Positions 13,966 through 24,189 of a stretch of DNA of 45,739 nt are shown piece after piece; positions within the stretch are counted from its first letter, which is position 1; the number at the start of each line of letters is the position of its first letter. The position numbers and the translations under genes are program-made. The notes under the pieces are model-generated. The model ran no database searches, had not been told where the DNA came from, and saw only the letters and a program-made list of their open reading frames with translations. This DNA is from Trichosphaerium sp. ATCC 40318 (taxonomy: Eukaryota > Discosea > Flabellinia > Trichosidae): NCBI GenBank assembly GCA_038496445.1, contig JALMLS010000223.1, positions 1 through 45,739 on the forward strand. The letters run 5' to 3'.

Positions 13966-14580
13966 CTAAAGTCTTTCCATGATGGCATATTTGAAGTCAC
14001 ATAACTCAATATGTCTCTTACATCTAATAAAGGGATGCTTTAATAGCTCATCTAGCGTTGGAGGGTGTTCTTTATCGATGCATCTTTCTACAAAGTCCAA
14101 AAGATCACAATCGGTTTTTGGGTTCATTTCTAACTCTTCAAATCTCGTTCGAATTGTCAAGTCCTCGAAAATTTTATCGAATATATTAGTTCCTCTCGGT
14201 CCGTCTGAAACAATGTCGCATCCAACAACAAGCTGCATAGTTATACTACCAATATCGAAGAAGTCATCTGATTTCCTTCCCGTTAAATCTGTTGCCAGAG
14301 TATCCAAAGAAATATCAAAGTAGGAGGAGATAAAAATATTTTCTGCCTTTAGATTTAGGCCGGCAAAATCCTGTTTATGAAGTTCACCAAGTTTTTTAAG
14401 ACATCCTCCAATAATGGTAGAATTTGTCGCTGTATCTAAGCAACCAAGTTTTTCCACGCCGTATTGTCCATCAATAGCAGTTTCGGTAGGTTCTTCTTGT
14501 CGTGGTCGAGTTTCTTTGTTTCTGAGCTTGTTAATCATCTTTCTTCCAAAGTTCGTTACGGATTTGATAATAGAAGGCAT
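13966..14580 (-). CDS. Pseudokinase C-lobe protein
   Basis: Intronless gene, 204 aa. A basic N-terminal tail (about 1-40) replaces the kinase N-lobe: no Gly-rich loop, no VAIK lysine. From about residue 60 the order of a protein kinase C-lobe is clear: LHKQDFAGLNLKAENIFIS fits the catalytic loop, but HRD is GLN, so the catalytic Asp is lost. No DFG is seen (ISLDTLATDL stands there). DDFFDIGSITMQLVVG fits helix F. LLDFVERCIDKEHPPTLDELL then HPFI fits the end of the domain, with the usual Arg (RPT) replaced by Pro. Catalysis is not expected; it may bind or mimic a kinase partner. It lies just downstream of the duplicated coiled-coil pieces on the same strand. Confidence 0.75.
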   Translation of the reverse strand: MPSIIKSVTNFGRKMINKLRNKETRPRQEEPTETAIDGQYGVEKLGCLDTATNSTIIGGCLKKLGELHKQDFAGLNLKAENIFISSYFDISLDTLATDLTGRKSDDFFDIGSITMQLVVGCDIVSDGPRGTNIFDKIFEDLTIRTRFEELEMNPKTDCDLLDFVERCIDKEHPPTLDELLKHPFIRCKRHIELCDFKYAIMERL

Positions 14581-16133
14581 CGTAGGTATATTGGATATGA
14601 TGAGGAGTTGCTTCGTCCTTGTAGAAATGAGATTATGACCAAAATGTCCTAAAATTCAAACTGTACTATTGCAGTTTTTTGTAGAGAGGAGAAAATAGTA
14701 TCTATCGCTTTTTCTCATTCCTTACGCGCGTATGGGTACATGTAGGATGAATAGTACGATTTGTCATAAAAATATAACAGAAATAGCGCATACTATGAAT
14801 AAACCCAATAAACATCTACCAGCGTGCGTATTTGGACCATCAAACATGTTTCTAGCAAGTTTCAAAATAATTAACAAAAGTCAGTCCGAAAATGAGCATT
14901 CCTCTGCGTCTTGGCTTGCATGACCCGATTATCCATCTACACAACCGAAGAAATGACTTGCAGTTTATTCCGCAGCAATGACGGTTCTCTATTCACAGCG
15001 CCAAGGCTCTATACGCTAACGAAATGTTACCTACAGTCTGTTTAAAAAAGAAACTCTTTACTATGAAATGAAAACTCTGTAACAACGTTACGAACCTCGG
15101 TAAGTCGAATCTACTAATACAAATCGCCTAAAAGAGCTCAACACCCCAAGATAAATCGCTAAAATGAGTAAAAAAGATGCGAAGCGACAAAATGAGTACT
15201 GGACTATCTTGGTTTCTACGTACATTCTTTTTACCGACAAGAGGCGTGGTTGTAATACCTGTTCTAAGCGCAATCCTTTCAAGCGCTATTACTCCATTTT
15301 ATATGTCAATTTGTATGGCGATCAATTGAATATTGTTATTTCGTTCCAGTGAACACTCGTAATGAACCAGCGGCGTATACAATTGCTTTTGAGTCGTCTG
15401 TGTTTGTAAAATTGGAACGCTGTTAAAACAGGTCCTAAATTGGTGCTATTTGCTTTAGTTTCGCGTCGTACGCCTGCAGTAATTTCTATGATGCGGTGTA
15501 GGACAAATGAACTTATTTAAAGTAGGAACGCTCTGAACATTGGTTATGAGTCATGTTGAACATAATTGAGTTGTTTTAGTACCGTTTTAGGAGGTATGGA
15601 GCGATTTGATGTTTTTGTTCGGTGCTAGTTGGGCTACTGGTTTGATCGATTCGTGTCCTGTTGAGTTTTTACGTTCTCCTGGCGTATTTTAAACCAATAC
15701 CTGCTTATCCTCAAATTAGATAATGCGCAAAGCTTACCACTGTACGTGGTAGTAAGTTGTAACGTACGTGGATCGTCAAGAAACTAGTTGATGCCGTTTG
15801 TTGTTAAAACAGCTGGTATTCTATTTTTGGTTGCTACAAAGGCCATAACTGCGCGCGATAGCTGTTTGGCGTGTTTTGATCAACAATGACTTAAATTTAA
15901 GGTGGCTTAACATACTTGATCAAAACACGTACGCTGCACAACAAACGTGAGTCTAGAAGTGTTACAAGCAAACTAGATCGTGTTAATACGGTAGTGCTGC
16001 TATCCATTCAATAAACTACACAGCACTCATTGTGAAGAACTCTACATTTGTCAGTCTGGTAAACACTTGATTTACTTGTTCTAGCTGTCTTTTTATTTCG
16101 TAATTTTTTCTTTTCGTTTTGAAATTTGTCTAT
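14581..16133. other. Gene-poor stretch
   Basis: Several 60-75 codon frames exist on both strands but overlap and resemble nothing. Apart from the inverted repeat at 15870-15929 I see no structure. The last 100 bases are probably the 3' UTR of the minus-strand NHL gene. Confidence 0.4.
15870..15929. repeat. Perfect 14-bp inverted repeat
   Basis: CGTGTTTTGATCAA (15870-15883) and TTGATCAAAACACG (15916-15929) are exact reverse complements separated by 32 bases. Each arm contains the palindrome TTGATCAA. It could be a hairpin, a terminator-like element or paired protein sites; no neighbouring gene explains it. Confidence 0.8.
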
Positions 16134-18412
16134 TTATGTCTGACCTTCTACTGCGCCAACATACCCGGCTTTTTTATGATTTATAATCCATAATACTATC
16201 CCAACTATAATTATGAATGCAATTGCACTCAAAGAAACACCAAGGATTAGAGCAAGGTTCGTTTCTTGTTTTTCTTGTGTACATTTTGATCCAGAAAGAA
16301 CAGCGAATAACGCATTGTTACGTTGCTCCCATCTTACACCAATATTAACGCAATCATCTCCATCCGTTGTAATCACTGTATTATTGAATGGGTCTATATT
16401 TTGGTCTGAGCACGTGTGTCGTATGACATCAAGAGTCACCTGAAACGAACAAGGTTTTAATTTTTTTTTTCTTTTTGAATTTAACAAAAAACTAACCTCC
16501 GATCCATTTAGTATCCTGTCTAGTTCGCTTGAATCCAAGGTTATATTGAGAGTACCTTTGGAAATATCCGCGCAACCTTGTACTATAACTGTGGCTTCTG
16601 TGGATAAAACTACAACACTCTCTGTAGTCAAAGACACGTCTCCTAGGTAAGAAATTACACGGTTTTTTTACAGATTTTTTGTGATGCTCACCAACGATTG
16701 TAGTCTCAGTCAGAACGATAATAACGCCTGTATCTAAGATAGGTACAATCCACGATCCATTCTCGCATCTTGCTGATTTTGCTGGTGGCGGACATTGACA
16801 AGATGCATTACATTGATTTATCAGCCAAAGAGGAGTAAGAACTGTTACATTTTGGTAATTATCAGCAATATACAACCGGAAATTTTCCAAATCTTGAGTG
16901 ATACTTTGTGGGTGATACATATCGATTATTTGTGATGGTACCGCTACGATGTAGTGTTAATATTTTGTGTTATTCCATAAGAATAGCAAGCACGTGTTTA
17001 CATTGATGAGTTATGGGTGGTTCAAAAATAGCAACTTGATCACCGTGTGTTACTGAAATTATCAAGTTGCCGAGCAAATCAACTGCTGCTCCAAGAGGGG
17101 TATTGAATTTTGAAATACTTGTATCGTTTAACTCGAATAAGTATGTCCCTATAAGACTTGGTTTAGTTGAGATAAGAATTATTAATTTTGAATGTGGCGA
17201 ATACCTGTGGACTCCTCGAAAACAAAAATGTTGTGTCTTCTTGAAAGAAGATAAACTCTTCCGTTTTCTTCATCTAGTGCAATACCCTGTTTCGCATTTC
17301 ATTAATAAGATTCCTTCATACTATTACATTCGTCTTTGTACCTGTGGATCTTCATAGGGAGAAAAGTCTTGAAGATAAGCTACTTCCAATCGAGGTGCTT
17401 TTTTTTCTTGTTAGCATATTTTTTCTACGAATGCGGTATTGCTTACTTCCTTCTATGTTTATCTTTAATCCTTGGGATGCTTCAGAGTTTGCAACGTATA
17501 TATGCGTAAACGCTTTGTTGAAAACAGTTTGTCGAGTTGCTACTGGATGGTAAGTACGTTGCCAACATCCTGATAATTTTTTGAAAAGAAAAACTTGCAC
17601 CATCTAATGTAGCTCCATCTATGTCAGGTCCAAATGAACGTAATAGATTCAAGTTGTAGTCAACTACAAACTAAAATTAATAAGCAACGGCTGTATGAGC
17701 TCATGCGTGGTTAAGAGTTACCATAGTTGCGGAGTGAGAACAAAAAAGAAAGAAGAATTAACAAACTCAAAATAATTTTTTTGATAATTGCATAAAAGAC
17801 CACGTTCTTTTCAGCTATTTTGTAAGCTGATAAAGAATCCGCAGTGTACATTTCCCGCTGTTTTTTTATGTCCGATTTTATAAAATCTACCTCGTCGTAA
17901 CACGTGGTATTTTTCGCAAAACTTTTCTCTTGTGAAAACGCACAAAAATACTTTTCTCTGCGTCAACAAAATATATGTGCTTCCGTTTACGATCTACAGC
18001 ACAACCTTGAGGGTTTACTAGATTTTCACCAAGATACTCTGTTTGTTCTTGTACTAGCGTCCCTATTTGTAAAGAAACAAACCAATTAGTTTTTTTGATT
18101 AAAACAAATTGGTAAATAAATAAACTATGATATTAATAACACTCTTGTTGACGACATTCGTACAATTTTTAGTGTATAGTGATATCCTTTTTTCACGTGT
18201 TACCGCTAGTAAACCATTACCAAGATAATCTACTTCTTGTGGCCCTTCGTCAAGAACAGCTGTTTGTGTGACGTCGTATACTATAGGTACCTCTATTAAT
18301 TACATGGGAAGGGAAATAAAAAAGTATTACTTTTTGCAAAGGAAGGTGCGCAATAGAGCATAGAGAGTATTATACACGCTTCTAACGCCAATGGCATCCA
18401 ATAAAACCTCAT
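16134..18412 (-). CDS. NHL-repeat surface protein with C-terminal membrane anchor
   Basis: Exons that join in phase: 18412-18331, 18292-18197, 18062-17944, then one unresolved exon near 17.7-17.9 kb, 17670-17601, 17569-17447, 17397-17342, 17286-17205, 17148-17002, 16943-16692, 16642-16497, 16439-16134; roughly 500 aa. The start gives a signal peptide (LEACIILSMLYCAPSFA). NHL-type beta-propeller blades follow, for example YLGENLVNPQGCAVDRKR, GIALDEENGRVYLLSRR and FNTPLGAAVDLLGNLIISV. A Cys-rich linker (NQCNASCQCPPP) and a second extracellular domain precede one transmembrane helix (LALILGVSLSAIAFIIIVGI) and a 15-residue cytosolic tail. Likely a plasma-membrane adhesion or receptor-like protein; the ligand is unknown. 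One exon border set around 17.7-17.9 kb remains open. Confidence 0.82.
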
Positions 18413-19162
18413 TACAGCCTTTAACACTGAGGGCGCTTTGAATTCTATCTTTTGGAATGGTCAGCTTTTTTCATCTTGTAACAAATCGAAGAAAAGCACG
18501 TGTTGTGTATTGCAAAACACTTAATAAGTAGTTATATATTTGTGACATGGCTATATCTCTAGTAAACTTACATAACGTAACCTTGCTATGATCACGTGCT
18601 GATAAAAATAGAGGTTGCATTTCAACTTATTCGGTTATTAAAAAGCAATGATTGTTTCCTTTCTCAACTTGTTTGTAGCCAATCATACGACCAAACCTTT
18701 TACCAATTAATGATGTACAAATGGCTAATGGCGTGGATGCCATGAAATTGTTCATTTGTTGCGTATTCAGATTCTGACGATACGAAAGAACAAGAGAAAC
18801 AAAAGGAAACATTAGTGTTCACAGTGACAATAGTGTTGTCTTAGAAAGGCATAGTGTCGTCCTTTTACACATCGTATTTGTACATGTCGACAGTGTCAAG
18901 CAACTATGAATGATAAATTGGAAGTGAATGTAGCGAAAGAAATGGTTCAAGAATGTAAATACAATAATCATTCATGGCAATGAGGTTTATGGTTTAATTC
19001 AATCAAGGTTTGGGTATTCAAGGTGCTCATCAGGTTGACATGTATAAAGAAAGAAAAAAAAACCGTATTTCAATCTTGTGGTTTAAAAGAATTAAATGAT
19101 CAATCTATATTCTTTGTACTCACAACTACACCAAGCACCTCAGCCCTAAACATCAAAAAATT
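18413..19162. other. Intergenic
   Basis: No gene supported. A 61-codon minus frame at 18627-18812 has no family features. Two CACGTG sites (about 18499 and 18594) lie upstream of the NHL gene; none occurs again until 23166. Confidence 0.4.
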
Positions 19163-19492
19163 ATGGCTGCTACTCCTGAATGTCGGATCAAATCAATTAC
19201 TGAACTTGAAATTGCTATTATTGAACACGCGTTAAGTACAAAAGGCCACTATGGATGGGTGCTATTTGGACCTATCTTGCTAGTAAAACACGTATCTCAC
19301 TTGATACGTATAGTATTACACGATCACATTCTTATACAAGCGAGCTTCCCAGAACACAAAATACCTTTCGCTCTACTTAATAAAGTGTTCGTTATGATCA
19401 CAACACAAGGACCATTTCCAAAAGGACAGTACTTTCCTGTAAGTTCAAGAAATAATTACCAAGAGTATTTACGAAGACATGGAGTAAACTAA
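19163..19492 (+). CDS. GPFP/LPKK small-protein family, long member
   Basis: Intronless, 109 aa. The C-terminal part FVMITTQGPFPKGQYFP followed by RNNYQEYLRRHG carries the family signature (G-P-F-P, four residues, F-P, then a basic Tyr/Leu helix). It pairs best with the 2243-2650 gene: both have an extra helical N-terminal half, an aromatic/hydrophobic middle, and GPFP rather than FPP. The shared promoter of the 20-24 kb members is not present; a CA-rich leader (ACCAAGCACCTCAGCCC) precedes the ATG. Function unknown. Confidence 0.65.
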   Translation: MAATPECRIKSITELEIAIIEHALSTKGHYGWVLFGPILLVKHVSHLIRIVLHDHILIQASFPEHKIPFALLNKVFVMITTQGPFPKGQYFPVSSRNNYQEYLRRHGVN

Positions 19493-20207
19493 ATATCTGT
19501 AACAAATTATGAATCAATCAATAAACGCTTTTAAGTGAACGTTGAGTCCTCTCAGAAGTTTATGATAGCCAACACTGAAAGCGTACAACAGAGCTTTCTT
19601 TAAGTATAGTGCTGACTGAACAGGAATTAGTGTACTCATTTTGCCATAACGCTGTTGAGGTGAGGAGAAACTCGAAAATAGACTTAAAAAAAAAAGTGTC
19701 AAAACAATTTCCTTTGTTGACATTGTGTTAGGTCCCTATCGTCCATTGGCTCCTACAAACAACAGCGCCTGATTGTAGGACAACCTATCTATTGGCTTGA
19801 CCGCTTGGTCACAAAGCCTGATACCCTTGATTTATTAAAGTCGCAGACACAATAAAACAACCACCTAAAAACCACCTACTTTTCCGATTACATTGTAGTC
19901 AATACACAATTGCTCTAGCCGTTGTTACTCCTCTAGGTTGTTGACTTTGTATGTTAAATCGCCAACCTCCCTTACCCTCCAACGTCCGTAAAACCCGGTT
20001 TGTACAGCCATAAGGTTTTAAAAACGACTCAAGATAGAAACTAGGATCGTTTCTTTCTCACCACGAATATCAATCAGGTTTTTTTTTGATTGATAGTGCG
20101 GACTACGTAATTAGTCTCCATGTACAACAACGCTAGTTCTGGGTAAACATGTTAAAGTAGATATCTCTTGTTTGTTAGAATACAGGCTTTTATTATCCAA
20201 TACAAGT
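19493..20207. other. Intergenic
   Basis: No gene supported. The region separates the long and short members of the small-protein family and shows no shared repeat that I could align. Confidence 0.4.
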
Positions 20208-20537
20208 CTACAATTTTTTTCTGTTTCTTTTTTTCGCTGATTTGCATGGTTTAACGCCTTGTTTTTTAAGTAGCTTCTTGTACTTTCTTCTCATTTTTTT
20301 AGGTAGAATATCTGTTGGTGGGAATGTGCCTCCTGCCATTAGAAGAGTATATACTTGGTTCATCTTATCATCCATATTAGATGTGTTTGGTATTAAGTAA
20401 TCGAGAAGAGGGAATGAAATTGTGTTGTCAAGCTCTTCTTCCATCATATCAGCTAGACGTTCTATTTCAGGTGCATCATAGCATGCTTGTAGCTCATTAA
20501 CTGACTCTGCTAACTCAAAGGAATATGTTTCGGACAT
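20208..20537 (-). CDS. GPFP/LPKK family, 109-aa member
   Basis: Intronless. The N-terminal 60 residues are acidic (EIERLADMMEEELDNTI) and unlike the other short members; the C-terminal 50 residues keep the family core: VYTLLMAGGTFPPTDILPKK then MRRKYKKLLKKQGV, and end in a strongly basic tail KSAKKRNRKK. Its promoter is clearly homologous to those of the four short members and extends at least 150 bases upstream. The acidic head and basic tail make it the most divergent promoter-sharing copy. Confidence 0.78.
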   Translation of the reverse strand: MSETYSFELAESVNELQACYDAPEIERLADMMEEELDNTISFPLLDYLIPNTSNMDDKMNQVYTLLMAGGTFPPTDILPKKMRRKYKKLLKKQGVKPCKSAKKRNRKKL

Positions 20538-20690
20538 GTTGTGTGTTGTGTTGTGTTGTTAAAATAATGAACTTTTTTCATGATTGATTTGGATCTTACA
20601 TTCTCTTAACGTAACAAATATCAATCACTTGTGATTGGTTTGAGTGACCTTTCAATCATTGACAGCATTTATCTATTCGTTCATGCGAAA
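20538..20690 (-). promoter_or_regulatory. Shared family promoter with dyad (copy of 20537 gene)
   Basis: Reading away from the ATG: a CA-rich leader, AATCATGAAAAAAG, the block GTTACGTTAAGAGAATGTAA and the dyad CAATCAC-TT-GTGATTG at 20622-20637. Beyond the dyad the similarity to the 24335 gene's upstream region continues to about 20690 (GACAGCATTTATCTATTC). Confidence 0.75.
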
Positions 20691-21058
20691 GCATACTTTG
20701 CCTTGACGTGGTAGTTCAAATTTCTAACGCTGAAGTTGAATTAACCGCATTTTTCAATCAGTTTATCATCACAAACTCTAAACTGCTCAAGCGCCTGTAA
20801 TTCGCTCGTTTTATTCATCACTACATCCGTTGCTACTTCCGCTATCGCTTTTGGGAGATACAACTTGCTAAGCTAATGTATCCAATCCGAAAACAGACGT
20901 TCCCACTGCAATATTATACGACAAGTATTGCGTGAGGTGTGGTTTATTGCTTATTTAAGAAACGACAAAGGAATAACGATTTAATTGAGGTATTTATTTA
21001 TTTTAATGTGTTTATGATGCAGTCTATGCGTTGTTGTAGGCTATTAGCATGTTTTTGG

Positions 21059-21295
21059 TCATATTAGAATACCACATTTTCTCAAATGGTTTTTGTACTT
21101 TCTTCTCACTTTTTTAGGGAGTTTGTCCATTGGAGGGAATCTACAGCCTGCCATTAACAATCCATAGACTTCTGTCATATCCTCGTTATCTTTGTTCCAT
21201 TTTTGGAGGTATTCAATAAACGGGTTGGCAACTTGTTGTTCTTGTTGCGCCTCTTGTGGATTGTTTGCTTGCTTTGAATTGTTTGTATTGGACAT
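21059..21295 (-). CDS. GPFP/LPKK family, 78-aa member
   Basis: Intronless. N-terminus of about 28 residues rich in Asn/Gln (MSNTNNSKQANNPQEAQQEQ), then the invariant core: YLQKWNKDNEDMTEVYGLLM, AGCRFPPMDKLPKKVRRKYK and NHLRKCGILI. The core is nearly identical to the copies at 21.6, 22.7, 23.6 and 24.3 kb, while the heads vary. Core layout: an amphipathic acidic helix, a Gly-Cys-Arg-Phe-Pro-Pro turn and a basic helix. It forms a head-to-head pair with the 21566 gene. Downstream (21058-20930) its 3' region matches that of the 23632 gene. Confidence 0.82.
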   Translation of the reverse strand: MSNTNNSKQANNPQEAQQEQQVANPFIEYLQKWNKDNEDMTEVYGLLMAGCRFPPMDKLPKKVRRKYKNHLRKCGILI

Positions 21296-21565
21296 GTTGT
21301 GCGTTGTGTTGTGTTGTTAAAATTATGATCTTTTTTCATGATTGATTTTGATCTTACATTCTCTTAACGTAACAAATATCAATCACTTGAGTGATACCCT
21401 TTGAACGTATACTAGATTTTACTTGTCCAATGTGCATTGCACCGAGTGTGAGTATTATTCAATTTATCACTCAAGTGATTGATATTTGTTACGTTAAGAG
21501 AATGTAAGATCAAAATCAATCACGAAAAAAGATCATAATTTTAACAACACAACACAACGCACAAC
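21296..21565. promoter_or_regulatory. Head-to-head promoter palindrome
   Basis: About 100 bases upstream of each divergent gene (21296-21395 and 21466-21565) are near-perfect inverted copies, separated by about 70 unique bases. Each arm contains the CA-rich leader, AATCA(T/C)GAAAAAAGATCAT, GTTACGTTAAGAGAATGTAA and a dyad ATCACT-(TG/CA)-AGTGAT at 21382-21395 and 21466-21479. The arms could extrude a cruciform or serve as two independent promoters. Confidence 0.8.
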
Positions 21566-21850
21566 ATGTCCAATACAAACTTCTCAGTACAAACAAACAG
21601 TATACCAGAGGCACAAGAACTTGATGATATGATTTATGCAATGCGATATATTGCAATTGAAGAAGGAAATCAATTCGATGACATTGTGCTTATTAAATAC
21701 CTTCAAAAATGGAATACAGATAACGAAGATATGACAGAAGTATATCTTATGTTAATGGATGGTTGTCGATTCCCTCCAATGGACAAACTCCCTAAAAAAG
21801 TGAGAAGAAAGTACAAAAACCACTTGAGAAAATGTGGTATTCTCATCTAA
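21566..21850 (+). CDS. GPFP/LPKK family, 94-aa member
   Basis: Intronless. The head of about 44 residues is acidic and includes AQELDDMIYAMRYIAIEEGN, similar in position to the acidic head of the 20537 gene. The core is the family one with few changes: YLQKWNTDNEDMTEVYLMLM, DGCRFPPMDKLPKKVRRKYK, NHLRKCGILI. Promoter shared and inverted relative to the 21295 gene. The 3' region to about 21980 (AATAAATACCTCTATTGAAC) is repeated after the 22672 gene, so the repeated unit includes both flanks. Confidence 0.82.
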   Translation: MSNTNFSVQTNSIPEAQELDDMIYAMRYIAIEEGNQFDDIVLIKYLQKWNTDNEDMTEVYLMLMDGCRFPPMDKLPKKVRRKYKNHLRKCGILI

Positions 21851-22574
21851 GCAAACGCTTTCTCGCTCTTTGTCAACAACAAAGCCAATACTGTACCATA
21901 TCATAAACATTAAAAACAAATAAATACCTCTATTGAACCGTTATTCCTTTGTCGTTACTTAAGAGCAATAAATACCAACACTACAGTAGCCGCCATTACC
22001 AGATACACTAACTGGAAACATGGTAGACCCAAATATCAAAAAGACAGATTTCGTAGGTTGTCGCTTCACGGCTATAGCCGATTACATATTTGTTGCTGAG
22101 TTTGTTAACCGGACCACAACTCCTAGATTATTGGACTCTCATTTCTCGTTTTTTGTTAACACTGTGAGCTTTGAGTTTGTTTTAACAAGTAACAATCCCA
22201 TATTTACAAGCATTTGTCACAGCAACTATGAGCCATGGTAATGGTTTATGTTGTGAGGTATGACGCTTTAAAAAACAGAAATCGTTATTTTTTTATCGAT
22301 AATACAGGTCAACACCATAGTCAGATGTAGGCAATAGCGGATGATGCAGGTGATAAATAACCATACACAATGGAGAAAAATAACCCGTTTTGGTTTCTGG
22401 TTTGATGGTCAATCTGCTGATTGAAATATACGTTTAATCACCTTTACACTATAATACAGTTATACCAACCACGCCATTGGCAAAACCAGTCTTATCATTA
22501 TCACGCTACAATATAGAAAAGTGTCAATGATTGAAAGGTACCACCAACCAGTGATTGAAAGGAGTAACTCATAC
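21851..22574. other. Cassette 3' tail and spacer
   Basis: 21851-21980 is a 3' tail repeated at 22906-23020, ending in GTCGTTACTTAA. The rest has a 73-codon frame (22020-22241) without family likeness and short stretches (GATTGAAA, AATCACCTTTACA) that recur near 23.27 kb. Confidence 0.55.
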
Positions 22575-22671
22575 CAATCAAGTGATTGATATTTGTTACG
22601 TTAAGAGAATGTAAGATCAAAATCAATCACGAACAAGATCATAATATTAACAACACAACACAACGCACAAC
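22575..22671 (+). promoter_or_regulatory. Shared family promoter with shortened dyad
   Basis: CAATCA-AG-TGATTG at 22575-22588 replaces the 7-bp arms of other copies with 6-bp arms but keeps the symmetry. The following GTTACGTTAAGAGAATGTAA block and CA-rich leader match the other copies; the A-run after AATCACGA is shortened (GAACAAGATC). Confidence 0.75.
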
Positions 22672-22905
22672 ATGTCCAATACAAACAATTCAAAGCAAAC
22701 AAACAATACACAAGAGACAGAACAACAACAAGTTGCCAACCTATTTATCGAATACCTTCAGAAATGGAACAAAGATAACGAGGATATGACAGAAGTATAT
22801 GGATTGTTAATGGCAGGCTGTAGATTCCCTCCAATGGACAAACTCCCTAAAAAAGTGAGAAGAAAGTACAAAAAGCATTTGAGAAAATGTGGTATTCTAA
22901 TCTAA
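22672..22905 (+). CDS. GPFP/LPKK family, 77-aa member
   Basis: Intronless; Asn/Gln-rich head (MSNTNNSKQTNNTQETEQQQ) followed by the invariant core ending KKHLRKCGILI. It is almost the same protein as the 23632-23865 gene in the opposite orientation, differing at a handful of residues. Ends with the shared 3' tail to about 23020. Confidence 0.82.
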   Translation: MSNTNNSKQTNNTQETEQQQVANLFIEYLQKWNKDNEDMTEVYGLLMAGCRFPPMDKLPKKVRRKYKKHLRKCGILI

Positions 22906-23050
22906 GCAAACGCCTTCTCGCTCTTTGTCAACAAAGCCAATACTGTACCATAAACATTAAAAACAAATAAATACCTCTATTGAACCGTTATTACTTGTCG
23001 TTACTTAAACAAGCAATAACATAAGAAGTAGTCAGGTCAACAAGACTGGT

Positions 23051-23250
23051 TATAAGCCTGAATTTGCGGGATGGTTTGTGAACATAGGAGACCTTGTGCA
23101 ACACTGCAAGCTATCCTTTAGTGTATCCTTATGGAGGATTAGGCAAGCATAAAATTAGAAAGGCACGTGAGTGCTACAAATTGGGGTGGCCTGTTCAAAG
23201 TAGGCTTAACCTAACGTCGAAAAAATAGCGTTTTTTCATGTCAAATCCGT
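23051..23250 (+). repeat. Dispersed repeat, copy 1
   Basis: About 200 bases from TATAAGCCTGAATTTG to GTCAAATCCG align along their length with 35021-35211, including GCAAGCTATCC, TTAGTGTATCCTTAT and AGTAGGCTTAAC. No coding frame. Its other copy lies in an intron of the FkbM-type gene. Confidence 0.8.
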
Positions 23251-23631
23251 ATTTCTGATTGAAACGTTTTTCACGCACTCAAATCACCTTTACCTTGTAA
23301 TGTTTGTACCTATCACGCCATTTTGATAAACAGTTAACTTGCATAAGGTATCAAATGTAATCCGAGTTATACTCAACCTAGTACATCCGTTGTTACTTCC
23401 TTACTCATTTTTTTGACTATCCGGCTCACTACTTTAATCTACGCAAAAAGATTTTTGTGCAAGCCACAAATTAATGTATGATGTTGTGCTGCGACTATCT
23501 TTAAGCGAGGTATTATTTATTGCTTGTTTAAGAAACGACAAAGGAATAACGATATTATTGAGGTATTTATTTATTTTAGTGTGTTTATGATACAGTTTAC
23601 GCATTGTTGTAGGCTATTAGCATGTTTTTGG

Positions 23632-23865
23632 TCAGATTAGAATACCACATTTTCTCAAATGCTTTTTGTACTTTCTTCTCACTTTTTTAGGGAGTTTGTC
23701 CATTGGAGGGAATCTACAGCCTGCCATTAACAATCCATAGACTTCTGTCATATCCTCGTTATCTTTATTCCATTTTTGAAGGTATTCAATAAACGGGTTG
23801 GCAACTTCTTGTTGTTCCGCCTCTTGTGTATTGTTTGTTTGCTTTGAATTGTTTGTATTGGACAT
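23632..23865 (-). CDS. GPFP/LPKK family, 77-aa member
   Basis: Intronless; head MSNTNNSKQTNNTQEAEQQE and the invariant core (YLQKWNKDNEDMTEVYGLLM to KKHLRKCGILI). Head-to-head with the 24335 gene across 469 bases. Its 3' side (23631-23515, with TAGGCTATTAGCATGTTTTT) is a close copy of the region after the 21059 gene, so the duplicated unit runs from beyond the dyad to about 120 bases past the stop. Confidence 0.82.
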   Translation of the reverse strand: MSNTNNSKQTNNTQEAEQQEVANPFIEYLQKWNKDNEDMTEVYGLLMAGCRFPPMDKLPKKVRRKYKKHLRKCGILI

Positions 23866-23995
23866 GTTGTGCGTTGTGTTGTGTTGTAAAATTAAGAACT
23901 TTTTTCGTGATTGATTTGGATCTTACGTTCTCTTAACGTAACAAATATCAATCACTTGTGATTGGTTTGAGTGATACCCTTCAATCATTGACACT
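23866..23995 (-). promoter_or_regulatory. Shared family promoter with dyad
   Basis: CA-rich leader, AATCACGAAAAAAGTTC, the block GTTACGTTAAGAGAACGTAA and the full dyad CAATCAC-TT-GTGATTG at 23949-23964, then GGTTTGAGTGATACCC as in the 20.6 kb copy. Confidence 0.78.
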
Positions 23996-24189
23996 TATAC
24001 GATAGCTTAACAGTACAGCAAATATTGTGAATTACATGGTATAATGTCTTACAATGTAAAAGTGTTGAACTAAACGTATTTCAATCAGAAGATTGAATAT
24101 AAAGATGACAACTTTAGTGATTCAGCGTTATCACAACTATTGCTGTCATATAAGTATCCAACGATTGAAATGTGTGACTAAAACCAATC

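Noticed and set aside
16492-16920. 142-codon minus frame read straight through
   Set aside because: It runs through a real intron (16643-16691) of the NHL gene; the last third is out of frame with the spliced product.
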